DNA of 64,000 nt from Desulfobacula sp. (GCF_014237455.1 NZ_JABZFL010000068.1:1-64000); one strand, 5' to 3'; positions 26,491 to 37,256 are shown, counted from the stretch's first letter. The notes: generated from the letters alone by a model not told the origin. Program-made: numbers and translations.

Positions 26491-27893
26491 TTTTTTACCA
26501 GTACTTTGGCTAAGGTTGAAGAGATGATTGCTTCCTGGCCGTTTTGAATTGTTCTGGGATCCAAAATATATTTATTATTTTCTATCCTGCCGATGATGGC
26601 CGGTGTTGCCAGGCGCATGTTGATTTCAAGTTTGGATACCGACATGTTTTTAGGCTGAATAGTGATACACCGGGTCGGAAGATTCAGATCGGGAAATGAT
26701 CCGCCTCCCGGTCTTGAATTCAGGTCCGCAAAATCAAAATCAGCCAGAGATCCGATATCACCCTTAATAGTTTTGAATAACAGGGTGGCTTTTTCACAAA
26801 TATCTTTAAAGGACAGGGTCAGCATTTTTAAGGTGGGTATTTCCCGGACGGCTTTTTCCTCATCTCTGTAAAGTTTTAATGTGGATTCAAGGGCTGCAAG
26901 GGTCAGCTTGTCAACTCTCAGGGCCCGGGTTAAAGGATTTTTTTTGATTTGATCAATGGTTTCTTTTCGTCCGACAATGATTCCGGTTTGAGGACCCCCC
27001 AAAAGTTTGTCTCCGCTGAATGTTACAACATCTGCGCCGGAACGAACAGAATCTGCAACTGTGGGTTCCGGGGGAAGACCGTATTTTGAGAAATCAATTA
27101 AGGTTCCGGATCCAAGGTCTTCCATAACCGGGATGTTTGTATTTTTTCCAAGTAATACCAGGTCTTTTAAGGCAACACTGGCTGTAAAGCCTTCAATTTT
27201 ATAATTACTGGCATGAACTTTTAAAAAAAGCCCTGTGTTATCCGATATGGCATTTTCATAATCCTTGAGATGCGTCCGGTTTGTGGTACCCACTTCCTTT
27301 AAGATGCACCCGCTTTTTGACATCACATCCGGTACTCTGAAAGATCCGCCGATTTCAACAAGCTCGCCTCTGGATACAACAACTTGTGTGTCTTCTGCAA
27401 TGGTGTTTAACGCCAGTAAAACAGCACCGGCATTATTGTTTACTGCAATGGCACTTTGGGCACCGGTCAATTCACAGATCAGTTCATCCACTGCTTCATA
27501 TCGAATTCCTCTTTTTCCGGTTTTAATTTTCAGCTCAAGGTTGGAATAGGATTGGGCAACACTTGTTATATTTTTCAATGCATCGTCACATAAAAGAGCC
27601 CGGCCGAGATTGGTGTGGAGAACTACGCCGGTGGCATTGATGACACTAACAAGTCTGGGTCGGATCTTCTCTTTTGCAATGAGTTGCATCTTCATAAGGA
27701 TGGTGTCATCGGTTATGGGTGTTTCAATATCTGCCAGAATATTTTTTCTTATATTTTCCAGGGCGGATCTTACGGAATCAAGAATCACACTTCGGGGGAT
27801 ATCAAGGAAGCGATCATCCTTTTTTACAAGTTCCAGAATATGATCAACACCTGGCAAATTCTTGAGGCTTTCATGCTTATCCGAACGGGTCAT
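26487..27893 (-). CDS. selA: L-seryl-tRNA(Sec) selenium transferase
   Basis: SelA is the PLP enzyme that converts seryl-tRNA(Sec) to selenocysteyl-tRNA(Sec). The 468-residue product has the family start with LPGVDHIL, the NATGVVLHTNLGRALL stretch, NNNAGAVLLAL, and the PLP-lysine site TFSGDKLLGGPQTGII. GGGGGAG nine bases upstream supports the ATG. It overlaps both neighbours by 4 bases (ATGA junctions), ilvN upstream and the TPR gene downstream. SelB and selD are not in the window. Its presence implies that the organism makes selenoproteins; none was recognised in this stretch. Confidence 0.96.
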   Translation of the reverse strand: MTRSDKHESLKNLPGVDHILELVKKDDRFLDIPRSVILDSVRSALENIRKNILADIETPITDDTILMKMQLIAKEKIRPRLVSVINATGVVLHTNLGRALLCDDALKNITSVAQSYSNLELKIKTGKRGIRYEAVDELICELTGAQSAIAVNNNAGAVLLALNTIAEDTQVVVSRGELVEIGGSFRVPDVMSKSGCILKEVGTTNRTHLKDYENAISDNTGLFLKVHASNYKIEGFTASVALKDLVLLGKNTNIPVMEDLGSGTLIDFSKYGLPPEPTVADSVRSGADVVTFSGDKLLGGPQTGIIVGRKETIDQIKKNPLTRALRVDKLTLAALESTLKLYRDEEKAVREIPTLKMLTLSFKDICEKATLLFKTIKGDIGSLADFDFADLNSRPGGGSFPDLNLPTRCITIQPKNMSVSKLEINMRLATPAIIGRIENNKYILDPRTIQNGQEAIISSTLAKVLVKK

Positions 27894-28387
27894 TTCTCCC
27901 CCTTGGATTCTTTATAAAGAGCCAGTACTCCTGATCTTGCAAGTTTCTTGATGCCAAACGGTTCAAGCAGGGCAAGAAGGTCATCAATCGTGTCTTCATT
28001 GCCGGTTGCTTCGAAAATATAATAGTGCTGCCCCTCATCCATTATGCGACCGTCGTAGTCTGTGATAATCTTCTTTATTTTTTCCCGGGTTTCAGGCGTT
28101 AATTTAATACAGACAAGGGCCATTTCACGTTTTACAGCTTTTTCTCCTGTCATGTTTCTGAGTTTAATGACATTCACAAGGCGCTTAATCTGTTTTTTGC
28201 ATTGTTCGAGCTGGAGTGGAGTGGCTTTCGTTGTAATGGTGATTCTGGACATTTTTGGATTGGCTGTAGGGGCACCGCAGATGGTTTCAATATTATAGCC
28301 CCGTCCGGCAAAAAGTCCTGCAATTCTGGCGGTTACACCGGGTTCGTTTTCTACCAGCATGGTAAGTATGTATTTTTCCTGATTCAT
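27890..28387 (-). CDS. ilvN: Acetolactate synthase small (regulatory) subunit
   Basis: This 165-residue protein is the regulatory subunit of acetohydroxyacid synthase, the first common enzyme of valine, leucine and isoleucine synthesis; it binds valine for feedback control. The N-terminal ACT domain reads ILTMLVENEPGVTARIAGLFAGRGYNIET, and the C-terminal ALS_ss_C domain runs from about residue 85. I use ATG 28387; a TTG six codons earlier is possible, and neither has a good binding site. The catalytic subunit gene ilvB is not adjacent: the next gene upstream is divergent. Downstream it overlaps selA. Confidence 0.93.
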   Translation of the reverse strand: MNQEKYILTMLVENEPGVTARIAGLFAGRGYNIETICGAPTANPKMSRITITTKATPLQLEQCKKQIKRLVNVIKLRNMTGEKAVKREMALVCIKLTPETREKIKKIITDYDGRIMDEGQHYYIFEATGNEDTIDDLLALLEPFGIKKLARSGVLALYKESKGEK

Positions 28388-28448
28388 AATTTGAATCAGT
28401 ATCAATGATTGCCGGATTTGTAAAGCTAAGAATAAACTGACGAGATTG

Positions 28449-28477
28449 TTGACTAAACCCTCTCACCAGACTATAGG
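28449..28477 (+). promoter_or_regulatory. Candidate sigma-70-type promoter of the hybrid kinase
   Basis: TTGACT at 28449-28454 and TATAGG at 28472-28477 are separated by 17 bases and lie 45 bases upstream of the kinase ATG. The -35 matches five of six consensus bases, the -10 four of six. Transcription would begin near 28484. Confidence 0.5.
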
Positions 28478-28521
28478 AGAGAATACGTCATTTTTCACTT
28501 TTTAATGCAGGGTATTCTTGT

Positions 28522-31500
28522 ATGAAAAAAAAATTAAGTTACGAAGCACTGGAGCGCAGGGTAAAAGAATTAGAACAGCAGGTTTTCAGGCATAGCAGTG
28601 ACTACCAGGCCCGAAAATATCTTTCTATTGCCAGGGTCTTATTTGTTGCCCTTGATAAAGAAGGGAATATCACGCTCATTAATGAATACGGCTTGGAAAT
28701 TCTGGGTTATCAGAGAGAAGAACTTGTGGGTAAAAACTGGGTTAAAACCTGTGTGCCGGAACGGTTTCAAAAAGAAGTTCTAACGGTTTATCATCAATTG
28801 ATGGCAGGTGCTATCGAACCGATTGAGTATTATGAAAATACAGTGTTAAGAAAAAATGGAACAAAGCGTATTATTGCCTGGCACAACGCTATCTTTAAAA
28901 ATTCAAATGGTGATATTGTTGGATCTTTAAGTTCAGGAAATGACATCACTGAGCAAAAACAGACCGAACAGGCGCTTGTCGAAAGTGAGGAAAAATATCG
29001 TATCCTGTTTGAAAAATCCAAAGATGCTATTTTGATAATCGAAAATGAAAAATTTGTTGACTGCAACCAGTCAGCAGTGGATATGCTGGGGTATAAAAAC
29101 AAAACAGAATTTCTTAAAACCCATCCTTCGGAACTTTCCCCGGACAATCAGCCGGATGGTGAAAACTCTTTCGTAAAAGCAAAAAGAATGCTGGATCTTG
29201 CGTTGAAAAATGGCAGCCACTTGTTTGAATGGGATCACACCAGAGCAAATGGAGAAGTTTTTCCTGTAGAGGTTCTTCTAACGACAATCTCCAACCAGGA
29301 AGGCAACCGGAAAATTCATACTATCTGGCGGGATATCACCCATCGCAGAAAGGAAGAAAAAGCCCGACAAAAAGAGAAAGAAACCCTTTCGACAATTCTT
29401 GAAAGCACGCCCCATGGAATTGCATTGATTGGCAGCCATGGTAAATATCGCTATGTAAATCCTTTTTTTACAAAAATTACAGGATATACGCTTGAAGATA
29501 TTGCCACCAAAGAAGACTGGTTCAAGAAAGCGTATCCAGATAAAAAGTATCGAAAGAAGGTTTCTGAAGTATGGACCAATGACAACAATCATTCATATCG
29601 GGGAAAGCATCGAGAATTCAAGATCAGGTGTAAAGATGGTCAGTCAAAATATATAGAATTCAGATCTACTTTTTTAAAGGATCGAAAAATTTCTGTGCTG
29701 ACAGATGTTACACAACGCAGGAAAATCGAGGAAGCACTGAGAGAAAGCGAAGAAAGGCTTCGGACTTTGATGGAAACCATTGTAGACCCGGTGCTGGTAT
29801 ATGATGTAAAAGGGAAGGTGTCATACCTTAATCCTGCTTTTACCCGTGTGTTTGGATGGAGTTCGGACGAGCTTGTGGGTCACCGGATCGACTTTGTTCC
29901 GGATAAAGAAAATTCAGTAGCGAAAAAAGTCGTAGCCGAGGTTCTAAAAGGGAAGGGCCTGTCCGGATTTGAGACAGAGCGGAAAACCAGAAGCGGCCGT
30001 ACGATTGCCGTCCGGATCGGTGCAGCACGGCTTCTGGATATCCATGACAAGCCCGACGGCATTGTGGTTAATTTTCAGGACATCACCCGGGAAAAACGAG
30101 CACAGGATGAATTAAACCAGATGAACCAGGAGCTTGAAAAAGCAATTGAACAGGCAAACATGATGGCGCAAAGAGCTGAAATTGCCAACGCTGCCAAAAG
30201 TGAATTTCTTGCCAACATGAGCCATGAAATCCGCACCCCTTTAAACGGCGTCCTTGGGATGGCCGGTCTTTTACTGGATACAGTTCTTACCAATGACCAG
30301 CGGCATTATGCCAACATTGTGCAGAACAGTGGAGAATCCCTCTTAACCGTGGTTAACGATATCCTTGATTTTTCAAAAATAGAAGCCGGCAAGCTTGAGA
30401 TGGAAGTCATCGATTTTGACCTGCGTTCCCTGCTTGATGATTTTGCGTCCATGATGTCTTTTCGGATTCAGAAAAAGAACCTGGAATTTATTTGCGCCGC
30501 ATCCCCGGACATGCCTGCCCTGATCCGGGGTGACCCCGGACGGCTTCGGCAGATTCTTACCAACCTTGTGGGCAATGCTGTCAAATTTACTGCTAAAGGA
30601 GAAATTTCAGTTCGGTCGTACCTGGAAAAAGAGACCCCAAAAGAGGTTAAACTTTTATTCTCCGTAAAAGATACCGGTATCGGGATCCCTGAAGAAAAGC
30701 AGGACTTGCTCTTTCAAAGTTTTAGACAGGCAGATGCTTCTACTACCCGGAAATTCGGGGGCACGGGTCTGGGCCTGACCATCTCCAAAAAACTGTGTGA
30801 AATGATGGGGGGCAAAATTGGCATAAACAGTGAAGTTGACAAAGGATCTGAATTTTGGTTTACAGCGTGTTTTAAGAAACAGGAAGAACCCGAACATCCT
30901 GTCATGCCGGTGCATATACCTGACATGAAGGGATGCCACATCCTGGTGGTGGATGACAATGAGACCAACCGTGACATACTTCAGGGCCAGTTAGGTTCCT
31001 GGGGGTGCAGGGTAAAAGATGCAGTGGATGGGTCTGACGCCCTGCGTAAATTCTATCAGGCAGACATTGAAAAAGATCCCTTTCAAGTTGCTATTTTAGA
31101 TATGCAGATGCCTGGAATGGACGGTCTGTCATTAGGTAAGGTCATTAAAGCAGATGATAACCTCAAATCAGTTCACCTGATCATGATGACCTCAATGGGG
31201 CAGGTGGGTGATGCCAAATTATTTGAAAAAGCAGGATTTGCAGCTTATTTAATGAAACCGGTGGGTCATTCAGAGCTGTTTGACTGCCTGTCAACTATTA
31301 TATCCGGTGATTCCAAACCCCTACAGGAAAGTGCCATTATCACCCGACACACGGTTCGGGAAATGCAAAGAAAGAATATTCGTATCCTCCTGGCCGAAGA
31401 TAACATTACAAATCAGCAGGTCGCCACAGGCCTCTTAAAAAAGTTTGGTTTTATTGGTGTAAAGACGGTATTAAATGGTGTCCATGCAGTAAAAGCACTT

Positions 31501-32160
31501 GAAGACTCTTTTTATAATCTTGTTTTAATGGATGTGCAGATGCCGGAAATGGACGGTTTTGAAGCCACACGTCAAATTCGAAAAAAAGAATTTGAATCCG
31601 GTAAAAAAAGAATACCCATTATCGCAATGACCGCTCACGCCATGAAAAAAGATCGAGATAAATGCATTTCAGTCGGTATGGATGACTATGTCTCTAAACC
31701 GGTAGATGCAAAACTTTTTTTGGAAGCCATAGAACGCTGGTTACCTATGGAGAAGGCGGCATCGGATCCTTTGGCTTCAGAGCCTGGCAACACACTGAAC
31801 CCGGAAACAAACGGGGGAATCAATCTGAGGGTATTTGATAAAGATGCCCTGATGGAACGGGTGATGGGGGACACGAAACTGGCCGAAACGGTCATCTTAA
31901 GTTTTCTGGATGACATACCCAGGCAGATGGGTGCGCTCATAAAGTTTATCGATCAAAAAAATACAGGGGATGCAGGAAAACAGGGACATCTAATCAAAGG
32001 CGCAGCCGGCAATGTAGGGGCAGATACCCTCAGAAAAATTGCGTATGACATCGAGACAGCCGGGAAAGTCGGGGATTTAGATATGCTTATCCTTCTTGTG
32101 CCCCAATTGGAAGAAGCATTTGATCAATTGAAAGTGATAATGGAGGAAATGATCCGATGA
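28522..32160 (+). CDS. PAS-rich hybrid sensor histidine kinase with two receivers and HPt
   Basis: The 1212-residue protein has no membrane segments, so it senses a cytoplasmic signal. Order: short coiled coil (1-20), four PAS domains (about 24-150, 150-285, 290-410, 410-535), HisKA with phospho-acceptor H568 in [13 protein letters not shown], HATPase ([25 protein letters not shown]), receiver 1 with D860 ([10 protein letters not shown]), receiver 2 with D1004 ([10 protein letters not shown]), and a C-terminal HPt domain with H1156 ([12 protein letters not shown]). All phosphorelay residues are present. The stop overlaps the start of the REC-GGDEF gene by 4 bases, which makes that protein its likely output. 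PAS ligands cannot be told. Confidence 0.93.
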   Translation: MKKKLSYEALERRVKELEQQVFRHSSDYQARKYLSIARVLFVALDKEGNITLINEYGLEILGYQREELVGKNWVKTCVPERFQKEVLTVYHQLMAGAIEPIEYYENTVLRKNGTKRIIAWHNAIFKNSNGDIVGSLSSGNDITEQKQTEQALVESEEKYRILFEKSKDAILIIENEKFVDCNQSAVDMLGYKNKTEFLKTHPSELSPDNQPDGENSFVKAKRMLDLALKNGSHLFEWDHTRANGEVFPVEVLLTTISNQEGNRKIHTIWRDITHRRKEEKARQKEKETLSTILESTPHGIALIGSHGKYRYVNPFFTKITGYTLEDIATKEDWFKKAYPDKKYRKKVSEVWTNDNNHSYRGKHREFKIRCKDGQSKYIEFRSTFLKDRKISVLTDVTQRRKIEEALRESEERLRTLMETIVDPVLVYDVKGKVSYLNPAFTRVFGWSSDELVGHRIDFVPDKENSVAKKVVAEVLKGKGLSGFETERKTRSGRTIAVRIGAARLLDIHDKPDGIVVNFQDITREKRAQDELNQMNQELEKAIEQANMMAQRAEIANAAKSEFLANMSHEIRTPLNGVLGMAGLLLDTVLTNDQRHYANIVQNSGESLLTVVNDILDFSKIEAGKLEMEVIDFDLRSLLDDFASMMSFRIQKKNLEFICAASPDMPALIRGDPGRLRQILTNLVGNAVKFTAKGEISVRSYLEKETPKEVKLLFSVKDTGIGIPEEKQDLLFQSFRQADASTTRKFGGTGLGLTISKKLCEMMGGKIGINSEVDKGSEFWFTACFKKQEEPEHPVMPVHIPDMKGCHILVVDDNETNRDILQGQLGSWGCRVKDAVDGSDALRKFYQADIEKDPFQVAILDMQMPGMDGLSLGKVIKADDNLKSVHLIMMTSMGQVGDAKLFEKAGFAAYLMKPVGHSELFDCLSTIISGDSKPLQESAIITRHTVREMQRKNIRILLAEDNITNQQVATGLLKKFGFIGVKTVLNGVHAVKALEDSFYNLVLMDVQMPEMDGFEATRQIRKKEFESGKKRIPIIAMTAHAMKKDRDKCISVGMDDYVSKPVDAKLFLEAIERWLPMEKAASDPLASEPGNTLNPETNGGINLRVFDKDALMERVMGDTKLAETVILSFLDDIPRQMGALIKFIDQKNTGDAGKQGHLIKGAAGNVGADTLRKIAYDIETAGKVGDLDMLILLVPQLEEAFDQLKVIMEEMIR

Positions 32161-33065
32161 AAATATTGATTGCCGAAGATGACAAAACTTCCCGGATCAT
32201 GTTGGAGTCAGTTTTAAAAAAATGGGGATTTACCCTGGTTTTGGCATGCAATGGGAAAGAAGCATGGGATATCATGCAATCTAAAGATGCGCCTAAGCTT
32301 GCCATCCTTGACTGGCAAATGCCTGAAATGAACGGGATTGAGGTTTGTCAAAGGATACGTGAAATCGGCACCTCCAATCCACCCTACCTGATTGTCCTGA
32401 CGTCAAAAGATGAGAAAAAGGATATCGTCAAGGCCCTTGAAGCTGGTGCAAACGATTTTATTTCAAAACCCTATGATGCTCAAGAGCTGCGAGCCAGAAT
32501 CAATGTTGGCAAACGGATGGTAAAGCTCCAATTCAACCTTTCCGATGCATATAAAAAATTGAAATATGAAGCCATGCATGATCTTTTGACGAATATTTAC
32601 AACCGTCGAGCAATTATGGAACTGCTGGAAAAAGAAATCGCAAGGGGAAAACGGGAAAAAACCGGTCTGTGCGTTGGGTTGTGTGATCTTGATCATTTTA
32701 AAAAGGTGAATGATACCTATGGCCATCAAATTGGTGATGAGGTATTAATTGCTTTTACTCGATTGGTCACGGACAAGTTGCGGTTAAATGACCATGTGGG
32801 CCGGATTGGGGGTGAAGAATTTCTGATTGTGGCTTCTGGATCTAAAGGGTTAAAACAAGACGTCATGTTTGAACGGATCTGTGAGTACGTTCGTAGCAGT
32901 GAAATCTCCACTGAAAAAGGGAGTGTCCCCATTACTGTCAGTATCGGGGTGGCCCGATATACGGGTGTTGAAAATTCTGACGTCTTGCTGGCAACAGCAG
33001 ATACGGCCTTATACCATGCCAAGAAAACGGGACGAGACAGCGTTGTTTATGCAGATAATATATAG
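32157..33065 (+). CDS. Response regulator diguanylate cyclase (REC-GGDEF)
   Basis: This 302-residue protein couples phosphorelay to c-di-GMP synthesis. The receiver domain (1-120) has the acidic pair EDD at 7-9, the phospho-acceptor D52 in LDWQMPEMNG and K104 in SKPYD. The GGDEF domain starts near 138 with HDLLTNIYNRRA; the active loop is GGEEF (218-222) and the RxxD inhibitory site is R209-D212, five residues before it. The layout is like WspR/PleD outputs. It overlaps the kinase gene by 4 bases, so the two are co-translated and probably partners. Confidence 0.93.
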   Translation: MKILIAEDDKTSRIMLESVLKKWGFTLVLACNGKEAWDIMQSKDAPKLAILDWQMPEMNGIEVCQRIREIGTSNPPYLIVLTSKDEKKDIVKALEAGANDFISKPYDAQELRARINVGKRMVKLQFNLSDAYKKLKYEAMHDLLTNIYNRRAIMELLEKEIARGKREKTGLCVGLCDLDHFKKVNDTYGHQIGDEVLIAFTRLVTDKLRLNDHVGRIGGEEFLIVASGSKGLKQDVMFERICEYVRSSEISTEKGSVPITVSIGVARYTGVENSDVLLATADTALYHAKKTGRDSVVYADNI

Positions 33066-33180
33066 CAACCCTGTAAGATAATGGATTTTTTTAAAAATCA
33101 GTATTGCTATATTTGTGATTCAGAAAGAGGCATCTTTGATAGAGAAACAGGAAAAATAAATATTTGATAAGGATTTGGTT

Positions 33181-33921
33181 ATGCAAAAAACTGGCAAGGA
33201 TTATATTGTATTTCCATTGGATTTTGCTTCTGTAAAGGAAGCAAAAGAGTATGTAAAACTCCTTGATGCAAAGGTGGGAATGTTTAAAATCGGGCTGGAA
33301 CTGTTTATTGATCAGGGACCGTCCGTAGTTCAAATGGTCAAAGAGATGAGCGGCGCAAAAATATTTCTTGATCTTAAGCTTCATGATATTTCAGCTACTG
33401 TTTTAAGAGCCATGGGAAGGATTGCAAATTTAGGAGTTGATCTTGTAACCGTCCATTGCTCATCATCAAAAAATATGCTTGAAAAGGCTGTGCAGGGCGG
33501 ACAGGGGAAAACAGGGGTACTGGGTGTTACCCTTTTAACAGATAATGATGCAGAAGCGGTTAAAGCTTCAGGGTTTAAAGATGAATTTGTGGGAAACCCC
33601 CAGCATCTTGTCATGCTTCGGGCAAAGATGGCATATGATGCCGGGTGCAAAGGGGTGGTCTGCTCAGGCCAGGAAGTTCAAGAGATAAAGAAAAGTTTTG
33701 GGAAATCTTTCCTTGCCGTAACACCGGGGATCAGACCGGCATGGACGCTTCTTGAAAATGATGATCAAAAAAGGGTAACTACGCCCGGCAAGGCAGTTAC
33801 CCTTGGCAGTGATCTGATTGTCATCGGCCGGCCCATAAGGAATGCCGATGATCCTGCTGCGGCTGCACAAAAAGTAATTAAAGAGATCGAAGCAGCTCTG
33901 AACCCGTCAGATAATATCTAG
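33181..33921 (+). CDS. pyrF: Orotidine 5'-phosphate decarboxylase
   Basis: PyrF makes UMP from orotidine monophosphate, the last step of de novo pyrimidine synthesis. The 246-residue barrel protein has the lysine/aspartate catalytic array in FLDLKLHDISATV, the N-terminal VFPLDFASVKEA, and the phosphate-binding VTPGIRP and GSDLIVIGRPI stretches. I use ATG 33181, seven bases after AAGGA; a TTG two codons earlier is an alternative. It is convergent with lysC, whose stop lies 3 bases away. Confidence 0.96.
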   Translation: MQKTGKDYIVFPLDFASVKEAKEYVKLLDAKVGMFKIGLELFIDQGPSVVQMVKEMSGAKIFLDLKLHDISATVLRAMGRIANLGVDLVTVHCSSSKNMLEKAVQGGQGKTGVLGVTLLTDNDAEAVKASGFKDEFVGNPQHLVMLRAKMAYDAGCKGVVCSGQEVQEIKKSFGKSFLAVTPGIRPAWTLLENDDQKRVTTPGKAVTLGSDLIVIGRPIRNADDPAAAAQKVIKEIEAALNPSDNI

Positions 33922-33924
33922 AGT

Positions 33925-35145
33925 TTATTTTTCCGGATCAAGCCCGAATGCCGTGTGAAGCGTTCTTACCGCAAGTTCCGCATATTTTGCCAGGATGATG
34001 CAGGAAATCCTGATCTCGGAAGTACTGATCAGCCGGATATTGATATTTTCAGATGCCAGGGCCTGGAACATGGTGGCTGCCACACCGGAATGACTTTTCA
34101 TTCCCAGTCCAATAACTGAAACCTTGGCAATTTCTTCAGCTGTGAGAATTTCAACAGCACCCAAGTTCTTGGCAACTTTGTGGGAAATTTCTTTTGCCTG
34201 TTCAAAGTCATCCTTGGGCACAGTAAAGGTCAGGTCTGTCTCACCACCGGAGCGGGTATTCTGAATAATCATGTCCACGCATATTTCCGCTTCGGCAAGG
34301 GGGGTGAATATTTTTGCCGAAACACCGGGCTGGTCAGGAACCTTCTTTAAGGTTATTCTTGCTTCGTTCATATCACAGGTAATACCTGATACAACGACAC
34401 TTTCCATATCAGAACTCTCGTTGACGACCATTGTTCCTTCCTCCTCACTGAATGATGACCTTACATGTATGGGCACATTATATTTTTTTGCAAATTCAAC
34501 CGAACGGATCTGAAGAACCTTGGCACCCAGTATGGCCATTTCAAGCATTTCTTCATAGGATATTTTGTTAATTTTTCTCGCATTGCTGCAAATTCTTGGG
34601 TCTGTAGTATATACGCCATCCACATCTGTGAAGATTTCACAGACATCGGCTTTCAGGGACGATGCAATGGCAACGGCTGATGTGTCGGACCCTCCCCGGC
34701 CGAGAGTAGTGATGGTACCATCTTCATCCGCACCCTGAAATCCTGCAACTACGGCAATATTTCCTTCTTTAAGGGCCGATTGTATATTTTGACCGTTAAT
34801 ATCAAGTATTCTTGCCTTGCCGGATGTTTTATCCGTATGAATTCCTGCCTGAAAACCAAGAAACGATTTTGCCTTGTATCCTCTTGATTTGAGGATCATG
34901 GCAAGAAGGGCTGCAGTTGTCTGTTCACCCGTGGCAAGAAGTGCGTCAAGCTCCCTTTTGTCAGGCCTTTTTGAGGCCTGTTTGGCAAGAGAAATAAGAC
35001 TGTCGGTTACGCCTGACATGGCAGAGAGTACAACGACAAGCTTGTCTCCTTTATCGTGTGCTTTCTGGACCCTGTCTGCAACATGGTTGATATGTTCAAT
35101 GTCTGCAACAGAGGTTCCCCCATATTTTTGTACTCTTAAAGCCAT
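33925..35145 (-). CDS. lysC: Aspartate kinase
   Basis: LysC phosphorylates aspartate, the first step toward lysine, threonine, methionine and diaminopimelate. The 406-residue product has the kinase part with [26 protein letters not shown] and [14 protein letters not shown] (residues 1-250), then two ACT domains (about 265-335 and 345-405) that bind feedback amino acids. The monofunctional form with two ACT domains matches the lysine- plus threonine-regulated type. GGAG precedes the ATG. The gene starts 30 bases after tsaE on the minus strand. Confidence 0.96.
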   Translation of the reverse strand: MALRVQKYGGTSVADIEHINHVADRVQKAHDKGDKLVVVLSAMSGVTDSLISLAKQASKRPDKRELDALLATGEQTTAALLAMILKSRGYKAKSFLGFQAGIHTDKTSGKARILDINGQNIQSALKEGNIAVVAGFQGADEDGTITTLGRGGSDTSAVAIASSLKADVCEIFTDVDGVYTTDPRICSNARKINKISYEEMLEMAILGAKVLQIRSVEFAKKYNVPIHVRSSFSEEEGTMVVNESSDMESVVVSGITCDMNEARITLKKVPDQPGVSAKIFTPLAEAEICVDMIIQNTRSGGETDLTFTVPKDDFEQAKEISHKVAKNLGAVEILTAEEIAKVSVIGLGMKSHSGVAATMFQALASENINIRLISTSEIRISCIILAKYAELAVRTLHTAFGLDPEK

Positions 35146-35175
35146 ACTAACTCCGGTATTGGTAAATATTATAAT

Positions 35176-35640
35176 TTATAAAAATAAGTTGCTTAACAAA
35201 TTTGATCCTGGTTGTCCAGAGGCAATAACAGATATTATTCTGTTATACTGCGCATCAAATTTAAAATTTATTTCAATATCAAATTTAAAAGAAATACGCT
35301 TAAGAATTTCAGGCCATTCAACAACAATAATATGGTTGTCATTAACAAGATCATCAAACCCGATACCTTCAAGTTCGTCCGCAGACTCAAGTCTGTAAAG
35401 ATCAAGATGATAAAGGGTAAATAAGCCAGCCGGGTACTCATTGATGATGGTGTATGTCGGGCTTGTGATATAATATTTTTCAGACACTCCAAGTCCTTTG
35501 GCAAGCCCTTGGGCAAAGGTTGTCTTTCCTGCGCCCAGTTCACCTTTGAGGGCAACACAGATCCTCTGGGTAATCTCTTTGCCTACAGCTTCCCCCAATT
35601 TAAAGGTCTGTTTTGAACTCTTTGATTCTATGATTTTCAT
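35176..35640 (-). CDS. tsaE: tRNA threonylcarbamoyladenosine biosynthesis ATPase TsaE
   Basis: TsaE is the ATPase of the TsaBDE complex that installs t6A at position 37 of ANN-decoding tRNAs. The 154-residue product has the Walker A GELGAGKTTFAQGLAKGLG, the conserved SPTYTIINEY, and HLDLYRLESADELEGIGFDD. Its ATG overlaps the nnrD/E stop as ATGA, a pairing (yjeE next to yjeF) known from many bacteria. Confidence 0.95.
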   Translation of the reverse strand: MKIIESKSSKQTFKLGEAVGKEITQRICVALKGELGAGKTTFAQGLAKGLGVSEKYYITSPTYTIINEYPAGLFTLYHLDLYRLESADELEGIGFDDLVNDNHIIVVEWPEILKRISFKFDIEINFKFDAQYNRIISVIASGQPGSNLLSNLFL

Positions 35641-37199
35641 AACAGGTAGTGATGAATGGTTTTCGGAATCATCTGAATCATGTCTGTAGCAACAAACCCA
35701 AACGCACCGATATCTTTGGCAAGGATATCAGCACACATACCATGAATATAAACGCCTGCAAGACTTGCCTTTTCAGTGGAAAATCCCTGGGCACAAAAGC
35801 CTGCAATCATGCCGGTGAGCACATCCCCCATGCCGCCGGAAGCCATACCGGGATTGCCGGTGGGACAAATAGCGGATCTTCCGTCCGGGAAGCTGATAAC
35901 GGTCTGGGCACCTTTCAGGACCAGAATGATATCATAGGTTTTTGCAAATTGTGAGGCAATGCCTAACCTGTCTGCCTGGATATCCCGGGTTGTCATATTA
36001 CAAAGCCTTGCCATTTCACCGGGATGGGGGGTTAATATGGCAGGAGAGTTTTTTTTTAGAATTTCGGGGTTTTGAGCAATACAATTGATTGCATCCGCAT
36101 CAATAATGAGCGGCACATCACTTTTTTCAATGAGTTTTTCAACAAGTTTTTTTGTGTCTTTTTGAGTGCCGATACCCGGACCCAAAGCAAGGGCCTGTTT
36201 TCCTTTTAAAAGTGTTTGAATTTCATCAAAACAATTGTCTGATAAAAATCCTTTTTCTTTTTCAGGTAAAGGATGGGTCATGGGTTCAATGACCTGGGGT
36301 TCAATGCTTTTATTGAGGCTTTTGGCAACTCCTAATGTCACAAGACCTGTGCCGCACCGCATGGCTGCATTGGCGCAAAGGGCAGCAGCCCCTGTCTTTC
36401 CGGCTGAACCTGCAATAACCAGTAAATGTCCGAAGCTGCCTTTATGGCTTTGGAATTCCCTGGGACTGAAACAGGCAGAGATTTCATTTTTTTCAACCAG
36501 GGAGAGTTTAATGTTTTTTTCACGGGCAATAAATTTTGGAATGCCAATATCAATGACTTCAAGATCGCCGGTGTAACTATTTCCCGGATAGAGAAGTTGA
36601 CCGGCCTTGGCAAATGCAAAGGTGGCTGTAGCATCCGCTTTTACAGCGATTCCCAGTGGCTGTCCCGTATCCGAGTGAAGCCCTGAAGGGATATCAACTG
36701 AAAAAACAGGTCGTTGGGAAGAATTTATCAATTCAATGGCATTCTTGAAAAATCCCCTGACATCTGAATTAAGACCGGTTCCCAAAATGGCATCAATAAA
36801 GAGGTCATGGTGGAGAATACGGGTTTTTTGCTTTTTAAATATATCTGCATCCGGGATTTCAATAATGGAACAGGTGCGGGATCGATCGCATAATTTCTGG
36901 GCAAGCTCCATATTGACTTTTGCATCGCCTTGTACTTTTTCTTTTGAAGATAATAAAAAGGTGTTAACAACCATCCCTTTTTCCATCAAATACCGTGCAA
37001 TAACAAATCCATCACCGCCATTGTTGCCCCTACCGGCTATCACGGCAATTTTTTTTGTTTTAATACCTTTAAATTTTTTAAGAAGTATTTTAACTGCACC
37101 CCTTCCGGCGTTTTCCATTAAAACGAGTCCGGGGATACCAAAAGATTCTATGGTCTTTCTATCCATATCCTGCATTTGACCAGCCGTGACAAGAAACAT
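35637..37199 (-). CDS. nnr: Bifunctional NAD(P)H-hydrate epimerase / dehydratase
   Basis: This enzyme repairs hydrated NADH and NADPH. The 520-residue product joins an N-terminal YjeF_N epimerase (residues 1-215, VIAGRGNNGGDGFVIARYL, VDIPSGLHSDTG) to a C-terminal ribokinase-like dehydratase (about 225-515, LTPHPGEMARL, NPGMASGGMGDVLTGMIAG). All expected nucleotide-binding motifs are present. GGGAGGAA lies about 6 bases upstream of the ATG. The stop overlaps tsaE. Confidence 0.96.
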   Translation of the reverse strand: MFLVTAGQMQDMDRKTIESFGIPGLVLMENAGRGAVKILLKKFKGIKTKKIAVIAGRGNNGGDGFVIARYLMEKGMVVNTFLLSSKEKVQGDAKVNMELAQKLCDRSRTCSIIEIPDADIFKKQKTRILHHDLFIDAILGTGLNSDVRGFFKNAIELINSSQRPVFSVDIPSGLHSDTGQPLGIAVKADATATFAFAKAGQLLYPGNSYTGDLEVIDIGIPKFIAREKNIKLSLVEKNEISACFSPREFQSHKGSFGHLLVIAGSAGKTGAAALCANAAMRCGTGLVTLGVAKSLNKSIEPQVIEPMTHPLPEKEKGFLSDNCFDEIQTLLKGKQALALGPGIGTQKDTKKLVEKLIEKSDVPLIIDADAINCIAQNPEILKKNSPAILTPHPGEMARLCNMTTRDIQADRLGIASQFAKTYDIILVLKGAQTVISFPDGRSAICPTGNPGMASGGMGDVLTGMIAGFCAQGFSTEKASLAGVYIHGMCADILAKDIGAFGFVATDMIQMIPKTIHHYLL

Positions 37200-37256
37200 G
37201 TTATTCCTCCCTTAAATCGTTTTTATAAATGAGATCAGCCTGGATTTCAAGACATT

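Noticed and set aside
33060-33112. 9-bp inverted repeat ATATAGCAA/TTGCTATAT after the REC-GGDEF gene as a terminator
   Set aside because: The loop is over 30 bases and only three T's follow; it may be chance in A+T-rich DNA.
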